This document shows, in pieces, positions 58,122 to 64,000 of a DNA stretch of 64,000 nt. Position numbers and translations under genes: made by a program. A model generated the notes under the pieces. That model saw only the letters and a program-made list of their open reading frames with translations. It did not search any database and was not told where the DNA came from. The stretch covers positions 682,001-746,000 of the forward strand of contig NZ_CP031733.1 in the NCBI RefSeq assembly GCF_003086355.1. The letters run 5' to 3'. Each line of letters opens with the position of its first letter. The first letter of the stretch is position 1. The DNA comes from Streptococcus chenjunshii (GTDB taxonomy: Bacteria; Bacillota; Bacilli; Lactobacillales; Streptococcaceae).

Positions 58122-59669
58122 ATGACAGTTCAAGATGCTATAAAAAAACGCCGTACATTTGCCATTATCAGTCACCCGGATGCTGGTAAAACGACTATTA
58201 CTGAACAGCTTTTGTATTTTGGCGGTGAAATCCGTGAAGCAGGCACTGTGAAAGGGAAAAAAACAGGGACTTTCGCCAAGTCTGACTGGATGGATATAGA
58301 AAAACAACGTGGGATTTCTGTAACCTCCTCTGTTATGCAGTTTGATTATGATGGCAAACGTGTTAATATCCTTGATACACCAGGACACGAGGATTTTTCA
58401 GAGGATACCTACCGTACGCTTATGGCTGTAGATGCAGCTGTTATGGTTGTCGATTCTGCCAAAGGGATTGAGGCGCAGACTAAAAAACTTTTTGAAGTCG
58501 TCAAACATCGTAATATTCCTGTCTTTACTTTCATCAATAAGCTTGACCGCGACGGCCGTGAACCGCTGGATCTGCTGGAAGAGTTGGAAGACGTTTTAGG
58601 CATTGCCAGCTATCCGATGAACTGGCCAATTGGGATGGGGAAAGCGTTTGCTGGTCTTTATGATCTGCACCACCAGCGGCTGGAGCTTTATAAAGGAGAA
58701 AAACGCTTTGCAGAGCTTGCAGAAGGAGAACAGCTTTTTGCGGCGAATCCCTTTTATGAACAGGTCTTAGAGGATGTTGAGCTGTTGCAGGAGGCAGGTA
58801 ACGCATTCTCGGAAACAGCTGTTTTAACTGGTGATTTAACGCCCGTCTTTTTTGGTTCAGCATTGACAAATTTTGGTGTCCAGACTTTTTTAGATACGTT
58901 TTTGGAATATGCTCCGGAGCCGCACAGCCATAAGACAACAGAAGAATTGGAAATCACTCCCTATGATAAATATTTTTCTGGCTTTGTTTTTAAAATTCAG
59001 GCCAATATGGATCCGCGCCACCGCGATAGAATTGCCTTTGTCCGTATTGTCTCCGGTGAGTTTGAACCCGGCATGAGCGTCAGGCTGACACGAACCGGAA
59101 AAACGCTCAAGCTGGCCAATGTCACCCAGTTCATGGCTGAGTCCAGAGAAAGTGTTGGCAAGGCAGTAGCAGGTGATATTATTGGTGTTTATGATACAGG
59201 AACTTACCAAGTCGGTGATACTTTGACTGCGGGCAGGCAGTTGTTTGCTTTCGAGCCGCTGCCAACTTTCACACCGGAGCTTTTTATGAAGGTTGCTGCT
59301 AAAAATGTCATGAAGCAAAAATCTTTTCATAAGGGCATTGAACAGTTAGTACAGGAAGGGGCTATCCAGCTTTACACCAATTACCAGACTGGAGAGTATA
59401 TGCTTGGTGCAGTCGGGCAGCTTCAGTTTGAAGTATTTAAGCACCGTATGGAGAATGAGTACAAGGCAGAAGTGGTTATGACACCGATGGGTAAGAAGAC
59501 CGTTCGCTGGCTTAAACCAGAAGATTTAGACGAAAAAATGTCTTCGAGCCGCAACATTTTAGCTAAAGACCGTTTTGATCAGCCTGTCTTTCTTTTTGAG
59601 AATGATTTTGCTCTGCGCTGGTTTGCCGATAAGTACCCGGAAGTTGCCTTAGAGGAAAAGATGTCTTAA
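58122..59669 (+). CDS. prfC: Peptide chain release factor 3
   Basis: A 515-residue translational GTPase that removes RF1/RF2 from the ribosome. G1 is SHPDAGKTT, switch [10 protein letters not shown] and G4 NKLDRD. The RF3-specific insertions and the C-terminal [17 protein letters not shown] follow. Length is normal. AGGTAAAAGAATCA precedes the ATG with a moderate ribosome site. Repeat copies 10 and 11 follow directly. Confidence 0.97.
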   Translation: MTVQDAIKKRRTFAIISHPDAGKTTITEQLLYFGGEIREAGTVKGKKTGTFAKSDWMDIEKQRGISVTSSVMQFDYDGKRVNILDTPGHEDFSEDTYRTLMAVDAAVMVVDSAKGIEAQTKKLFEVVKHRNIPVFTFINKLDRDGREPLDLLEELEDVLGIASYPMNWPIGMGKAFAGLYDLHHQRLELYKGEKRFAELAEGEQLFAANPFYEQVLEDVELLQEAGNAFSETAVLTGDLTPVFFGSALTNFGVQTFLDTFLEYAPEPHSHKTTEELEITPYDKYFSGFVFKIQANMDPRHRDRIAFVRIVSGEFEPGMSVRLTRTGKTLKLANVTQFMAESRESVGKAVAGDIIGVYDTGTYQVGDTLTAGRQLFAFEPLPTFTPELFMKVAAKNVMKQKSFHKGIEQLVQEGAIQLYTNYQTGEYMLGAVGQLQFEVFKHRMENEYKAEVVMTPMGKKTVRWLKPEDLDEKMSSSRNILAKDRFDQPVFLFENDFALRWFADKYPEVALEEKMS

Positions 59670-59689
59670 AAGCTGCCGTCCTCTGTCTC

Positions 59690-59784
59690 GTAGCCTTCTG
59701 GTCATTAGGAGTACTGCCTGTGAAATCACAGATTTCGGACTTACCGTCATTTTCATACGGCTTTTTCACGGCCTTTGTATCTTG
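59690..59784 (-). repeat. Interspersed GATACAAAGGCC element, copy 10 (reversed, partial)
   Basis: The conserved end CACGGCCTTTGTATCTTG lies at 59768-59785, preceded by GAAATC ACA GATTTC and a diverged interior. The distal end is missing. It begins about 20 bases after prfC. Confidence 0.7.
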
Positions 59785-59788
59785 TTGG

Positions 59789-59902
59789 AATTGAACACGG
59801 CCTAAACGCTGTGAGAAAAAGATCGCCCTCCCTTGAGTCTTTAGTGGCTCAGCGGTCGGACGCCTATTTTCTCTTTGCGTTCTTAACGGCCTTTGTATCT
59901 TG
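59789..59902 (-). repeat. Interspersed GATACAAAGGCC element, copy 11 (short type, reversed)
   Basis: A complete short copy from TTGAACACGGCCTAAACGC to TTAACGGCCTTTGTATCTTGG. It is nearly identical to the complement of copy 3, 39 kb away, with only a few differences. It is joined to copy 10 through the same head-to-tail junction. It ends 17 bases before the GNAT gene. Confidence 0.87.
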
Positions 59903-59919
59903 GAGAAGGAGGATAGGTA

Positions 59920-60390
59920 ATGGATATTCTCAGTTATCGGGCAGCCGATCGAAACAGCATTTTAAATTATTCCCTTGCTCCTGAAAGTCTGGCTTTTACC
60001 CGGACACCCAGAGAAGCTCTGGCCTATGGCAGAGGTAGACACGGCTATTATCCTTATCTATGTTTAGCTGATAAGCAATTAGTTGGTTTTTTTGTTCTTG
60101 ACGCCGGAGCTGATAAATATCGTTATACAGCTGATAGTAGTGGTTTGCTGCTGCGCTCTTTTTCAGTTGCTGATCCTTATAGAGGAAAGGGCTATGCTAA
60201 AGCTATTCTCAAACAAATTCCTGATTTTATCGCTGAAAATTTCCCGCAATTTAAAACAGTTGTTCTGGGAGTGAACAAACAGAATAAAATTGCTGTAAAT
60301 CTTTATCGTAACCATGGTTTTTCAGAGACAGGCCGTACTTACTTAAATACAAAAGGTCGGCAGCTGATTATGGAAATGCATTTACAATAA
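59920..60390 (+). CDS. GNAT family N-acetyltransferase
   Basis: A 156-residue acetyltransferase. The acetyl-CoA motif is in LRSFSVADPYRGKGYAKAIL (about 86-105) and the C-terminal NKQNKIAVNLYRNHGFSETGR is typical. The acceptor is unknown. GGAGAAGGAGG precedes the ATG and begins immediately after repeat copy 11, so any promoter must lie in or before that repeat. Confidence 0.9.
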   Translation: MDILSYRAADRNSILNYSLAPESLAFTRTPREALAYGRGRHGYYPYLCLADKQLVGFFVLDAGADKYRYTADSSGLLLRSFSVADPYRGKGYAKAILKQIPDFIAENFPQFKTVVLGVNKQNKIAVNLYRNHGFSETGRTYLNTKGRQLIMEMHLQ

Positions 60391-60639
60391 AACTAATCTA
60401 AGTAAAAGACCGTGACTAATTTGCTTCGTCACCTTTAACAGTACCTGATTGGCAGTTGGTTTCTGTTAGCTTTAGCTTATTAAAAATAAGAGTCTGGGAC
60501 AAATGGACACCCCTGCCCGCTTAACAAGGGATGTTCAAAACGTTTCGGACTTTTTTGTTTTGTTTTTTAGCGAAACAGATCGGTCAATCCTATCACATTT
60601 TCCCTATTAATGTAGAAGCAAAATGATTTTCAAACTCAT

Positions 60640-60653
60640 TGTAAACGTTTTAT
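60640..60653 (+). promoter_or_regulatory. Candidate cre site over the PTS operon promoter
   Basis: TGTAAACGTTTTAT fits the CcpA consensus TGWAARCGYTWWCW except at one position. It overlaps the -10 (TATAAT, 60651-60656), whose weak -35 is TTTCAA at 60628-60633. This would suit glucose repression of a sugar operon. The rest of the gap after 60390 holds a weak hairpin with a T-run near 60542-60560. Confidence 0.6.
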
Positions 60654-60670
60654 AATCAAATTGTAAGGGG

Positions 60671-62641
60671 ATGATTAGCATAAATCTTCGTCAATTAAAT
60701 ATCTTACGTGATTTAGCCGCCGGCCCCCGTTTTATATCCAGTCATAAAATAGCTGATAAATATGGCGTATCCCGAAAAACGGTTTATACGGATCTCACTG
60801 TTATTAATGATGCGATTGCTCTATTTGATATAAAAATTGAGAAACGGCCGCGGATGGGAATTAAACTTAGTGTGACTGACAGACAGAAGCCCCAGCTTAA
60901 GGCCTTTATTGAGAAACTGCAAAAGAAGCACATCGTATTAGATCAGCTGCAGCGCCAACTGCAAATTATAAAAGAACTGATTTGCGGCAGCGGCTGCATC
61001 AATATTTTGGACTGGTCGCTGCTTTATTTTATCAGTGAAGCCACTGTCAGACGAGACTGTGAAAAAGTAGCCGCATTAATAGCTGAAGACCAGCTGGAAT
61101 TGGTTAAGGAACACGGCTGCATCTATCTTAGAGGCAAAGAAGAAAATATCAGAAAATTTCTAAGGAATTATATTATCGCTTCTTTCAGCATCGATGAGCA
61201 GAATCTAATCCATAATAAGGATTTAATCTTTTTCTTTTCAGTCTCTGCTATTAAAAAAATAATAAAGATTACAGAGAAGTGTGAAAGGTCCTATCAATTT
61301 AAGATTGTCAGGCAATATAAAAGTTACCTGATTTTGGATTTATTAATCAGTGTCCATCGGTATAAACTGGGGCATTTTGTCATAACAGGAGACAGCTTGC
61401 CGGACAGCAAAGAATTACAGCAATTTGAAGTCTACCTCTTTTCAGGAGAATTGCTGAGTCAGGCTTTGGGAAGTCCGATAAGTGCTATTGCCGACGGTGA
61501 GATAAAAAATATTGCTTATTCGCTGTTAGCAGTCGGCTATGAAATTAACCGTCTGGTGGAAAATTCAGAGATTAAAGCAACTGTCCAGCAGTTTATTCAG
61601 AAGGTAAGTCTTTTAATCGGTCTTGATCTAACAAAGGATGAGCATTTACTGAATATGCTGCTGAGCCATATCTATCCGATGGTCTTTCGTTTGCGGCATA
61701 AAGTGATGTTAAGCAATCAAACGACTGAGGAAATCAAGAAACAATACAGTGTTTTATATAATTTGGTCTGGCTAGCAGCAAAAACACTGGCTGATCAGTT
61801 TGATCTGGAATTTACAGCGACAGAAATTGCTTTTCTAACCATTCATTTTGAAATTGCGGCTGAAAAATTAACGAAGCCGCTGCTTATTTACGTTATCTGT
61901 CCCCACGGTTTAGCGATGTCAGAACTGATTATGGGGCAGTTAAGCCGAGTGTTTTCAGATTATGATAACTTGGTCAAACTTGAATGGAAGAATGTAAACA
62001 GCGAAACACTGGCTGCAGCGGATCTGATTATCAGCTCTATCGATCTGGAAGAGATGCCTGACAATTATATTAAGGTCAGTCATATTATAACAGACAAAGA
62101 AATGGATCATATCAGGGAACAGTATGCTCGGCTGACAAAAGGCAGGCGCAAAAATTTTTCCGCTTTCTCGAATAACCGTTTATCTGTCAGACTGATGCTT
62201 GAAAGATTGTTGGATAACCAGGTTTTACTGCGGAAGAACTGCCGCTCACCTGAAGAATGTATCACATTTTTAGCCGATCATTCTTTGGCGCAGAATCGTG
62301 AAAATCCTCTCTATTTACAATCTATTTTAGATCGGGAAAAACTGGGGAGCACCAGTCTTTATACAGGAGCTGCGCTGCCTCATGCGGATCCGCAGCATGT
62401 CTGTGAATCACAACTGGTTATGATGACATTGCAAAAGCCTGTCAGCTGGGGCGGCAATTTGGTTAAAGTGGTTATGCTGATTGCCGTAGCAGAAAAAGAT
62501 GAGACCTTCTGTAAAGAAGCTTTGATTAGCTTATATGACAAAATCAGCGATCCAGATTATATTGAAATGTTATGGCTGGCCAAAGACCGCCAAAGCTTTA
62601 TCAATCAATTACTATCAGAGGTGAGTGCAGATGATGGATAA
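60671..62641 (+). CDS. PRD-type transcriptional regulator with PTS EIIB- and EIIA-like domains
   Basis: A 656-residue regulator of the BglG/MtlR kind. It has an N-terminal helix-turn-helix (SSHKIADKYGVSRKTVYTDL, about 23-42), two PRD domains (about 180-400), a GatB-like EIIB domain with Cys in YVICPHGLAMSE, and a C-terminal EIIA domain with PHADP. Phosphorylation of these domains would report sugar flux. GGGG directly abuts the ATG at 60671, which is poor spacing; a non-AUG start a few codons later (ATT or ATA) is possible. It heads the PTS operon. Confidence 0.9.
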   Translation: MISINLRQLNILRDLAAGPRFISSHKIADKYGVSRKTVYTDLTVINDAIALFDIKIEKRPRMGIKLSVTDRQKPQLKAFIEKLQKKHIVLDQLQRQLQIIKELICGSGCINILDWSLLYFISEATVRRDCEKVAALIAEDQLELVKEHGCIYLRGKEENIRKFLRNYIIASFSIDEQNLIHNKDLIFFFSVSAIKKIIKITEKCERSYQFKIVRQYKSYLILDLLISVHRYKLGHFVITGDSLPDSKELQQFEVYLFSGELLSQALGSPISAIADGEIKNIAYSLLAVGYEINRLVENSEIKATVQQFIQKVSLLIGLDLTKDEHLLNMLLSHIYPMVFRLRHKVMLSNQTTEEIKKQYSVLYNLVWLAAKTLADQFDLEFTATEIAFLTIHFEIAAEKLTKPLLIYVICPHGLAMSELIMGQLSRVFSDYDNLVKLEWKNVNSETLAAADLIISSIDLEEMPDNYIKVSHIITDKEMDHIREQYARLTKGRRKNFSAFSNNRLSVRLMLERLLDNQVLLRKNCRSPEECITFLADHSLAQNRENPLYLQSILDREKLGSTSLYTGAALPHADPQHVCESQLVMMTLQKPVSWGGNLVKVVMLIAVAEKDETFCKEALISLYDKISDPDYIEMLWLAKDRQSFINQLLSEVSADDG

Positions 62642-63092
62642 AGAGATTATTGAGTTGGGAATTACAGAAATCAAAACAAAAGAAGCTGCTCTGACTTATT
62701 TGGCTTCTAAATTGGCAGAGAAGGGACTGGTTACAGAGAATTTCACTGAAGCTATTTTGGAGCGGGAAAAGATTTTTCCTACAGGTTTACAGCTGCCCGG
62801 TTATGGAGTAGCTATTCCTCATACTGATACAGTTTATGTCCGCAAACCACAGATTGCAGTTCTGACTTTAAAGGATCCGGTATCTTTTATTCAGATGGGG
62901 ACAAGTGATACAGAAGTAGCTGTTGATGTTATTATTATGCTGGCAATTAAAGAAGTCCATAAACAAGTTGATATCCTTCAAAAGGTCATTCATCTTATCC
63001 AAGATACTCAAACAATCGGTCAAATCAGAACTTCATTGCCTCAAGACAAGCAGACTGTTGCCAATTTGCTGCAACAAAAAATAATGTTTTAG
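62631..63092 (+). CDS. PTS EIIA component, fructose/galactitol type
   Basis: A 153-residue EIIA protein (PTS-EIIA type 2) with the phosphorylated His in GYGVAIPHTD (about 56-65). It accepts phosphate from HPr for transfer to EIIB. The ATG at 62631 lies after GAGGTGA and inside the end of the regulator gene, so the two are coupled. The EIIC gene follows after 15 bases. Confidence 0.9.
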   Translation: MMDKEIIELGITEIKTKEAALTYLASKLAEKGLVTENFTEAILEREKIFPTGLQLPGYGVAIPHTDTVYVRKPQIAVLTLKDPVSFIQMGTSDTEVAVDVIIMLAIKEVHKQVDILQKVIHLIQDTQTIGQIRTSLPQDKQTVANLLQQKIMF

Positions 63093-63107
63093 GAAGGAGA
63101 GGATTTT

Positions 63108-64000
63108 ATGCTGAATCTATTACAGAGTTTTATTGACTTAGGTGCTATTGTTGTTTTACCGATTTTAATTTTTATATTTGGCTTGTTTTTAGGAACACCT
63201 CTAAAGAAATCATTTACTGCAGGCATCACCGTAGGTATTGGCTTTGTCGGATTAAATTTGATTGTTGATTTGCTCAGCACGGCCTTAGGACCTGCTGCTC
63301 AGGAAATGGTCAAAAGATTCGGGCTGAACCTGACCACACTTGATGTGGGCTGGCCGGCAGCTTCAGCTATCTCTTACGGGACTTTGCTGGGAAGCCTGTC
63401 CATTCCGATTGGGATTGGCATCAACCTTTTACTGTTATTCTTAGGATTGACTAAAACCCTGATGGTGGACATGTGGAATTTTTGGCATGCTGCCTTTATT
63501 GGTTCCTTGGTTTATGCGGTTACCGGCCATTTTATTTTAGGACTGTATGCCATGACAGCTTATCTGGTGCTTATTTATCTCTTAGCGGATATTATTGCAC
63601 CTACTATTCAGAAATTTTACAGCTTTCCGAATATTACCTTTCCGCACGGCACTTCAGCACCAGGCTTCTTAATAGCTCTGCCGCTTAATTGGCTGTTTGA
63701 CCGTATTCCCGGTTTCAATAAGATTAAAGCTGATCCGGAAACCATTCAAAAAAAATTCGGTGTTTTTGGAGAAAGCACGGTTATTGGTTTGATTATTGGC
63801 TTAATAATCGGCCTTTTAGCCGGATATCACCTAAAAGATATCCTTCAGCTGGGAGTCAGAACGGCAGCTGTTATGGTCTTAATGCCCAGAATGGTCGCTT
63901 TGCTGATGGAAGGTTTAACGCCAATTTCCGAAGCAGCTAATCAATTTGTCCAAAAAAGATTTCCTGGACGTGCGGTTAATATCGGGATGGATTCTGCCCT
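63108..64000 (+). CDS. PTS EIIC component, galactitol type (partial, runs off the window)
   Basis: The first 297 codons of a membrane permease, open to the window edge. It has repeated hydrophobic segments (LGAIVVLPILIFIFGLFLG, GITVGIGFVGLNLIVDLL, STVIGLIIGLIIGLLAGY) and the GatC-like HGTSAPGFLIALPLN and TPISEAANQFVQKRFPGR. AGGAAGGAGAGG precedes the ATG. An EIIB gene has not appeared yet and is expected downstream. The sugar is uncertain; galactitol is the family name only. Confidence 0.87.
   Translation, partial: MLNLLQSFIDLGAIVVLPILIFIFGLFLGTPLKKSFTAGITVGIGFVGLNLIVDLLSTALGPAAQEMVKRFGLNLTTLDVGWPAASAISYGTLLGSLSIPIGIGINLLLLFLGLTKTLMVDMWNFWHAAFIGSLVYAVTGHFILGLYAMTAYLVLIYLLADIIAPTIQKFYSFPNITFPHGTSAPGFLIALPLNWLFDRIPGFNKIKADPETIQKKFGVFGESTVIGLIIGLIIGLLAGYHLKDILQLGVRTAAVMVLMPRMVALLMEGLTPISEAANQFVQKRFPGRAVNIGMDSA

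Noticed and set aside
59775..59984. Open frame (MYLVGIEHGLNAVRKRSPSLES...) across repeat copy 11
   Set aside because: It is encoded by the repeat and recurs in other copies such as copy 3; it has no ribosome site and no family.

Overview
The window is a chromosomal segment of a Streptococcus, most likely of the mutans group. The division cluster typA-murD-murG-divIB-ftsA-ftsZ-ylmE-sepF-ylmG-ylmH-divIVA-ileS, the block folD-xseAB-ispA-tlyA-argR-recN-degV-hup, and the block pyrD-gpmA-pbp2B-recR-ddl-murF-prfC match the order I know from S. mutans. That species-level placement is inference; no 16S or tRNA gene is present to test it. Many promoters are of the extended -10 type (TGNTATAAT), as is usual in streptococci.

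Layout. 1-12.3 kb: translation GTPase TypA, then the peptidoglycan precursor and divisome cluster. 12.3-15.5 kb: a T-box leader and ileS. 15.5-16.9 kb: an ISL3-type insertion sequence with an exact 8-bp target duplication and a frameshifted transposase. 17-29.4 kb: DUF1827, a NUDIX hydrolase, a DUF2079 membrane protein, CtsR-controlled clpE, an ornithine carbamoyltransferase, an amino-acid ABC transporter and the feoA-feoB iron operon with a tiny Cys-rich partner. 29.5-36.8 kb: folate, exonuclease VII, isoprenoid and recombination housekeeping genes. 42.6-50.9 kb: degV, an SGNH hydrolase, ypmS, hup, pyrD, gpmA, pbp2B, recR. 51.2-60.4 kb: a Bsp-repeat surface peptidase, ddl, murF, a YwaF-like protein, prfC and a GNAT enzyme. 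60.6-64.0 kb: the start of a galactitol-type PTS operon under a PRD regulator; the EIIC gene runs off the window.

The most unusual region is 36.96-42.58 kb. Six DUF1310 genes lie in tandem, each with its own nearly identical promoter and membrane-anchor segment but a divergent outer domain. Each is followed by the overlapping start of an effector gene. In five cassettes that gene is a stub, cut after codon 14 (or 13) or after codon 55-56. Only the last cassette keeps the whole effector, a 434-residue protein with an N-terminal alpha/beta-hydrolase (lipase) domain and a C-terminal helical domain, followed by two small overlapping helical genes. This resembles a type VII secretion lipase locus of reversed domain order, such as staphylococcal TslA. 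Here the immunity array carries effector 5' fragments with it, so homologous recombination between constant blocks could exchange a paired module of immunity domain plus effector N-terminus.

A second undescribed-looking feature is a family of short non-coding elements, starting GATACAAAGGCCGTTAA and ending TTTAGGCCGTGTTCAG. They are scattered through intergenic regions in both orientations, have variable hairpin-rich interiors, and are sometimes joined head to tail. One copy lies between the apparent feo promoter and feoA.
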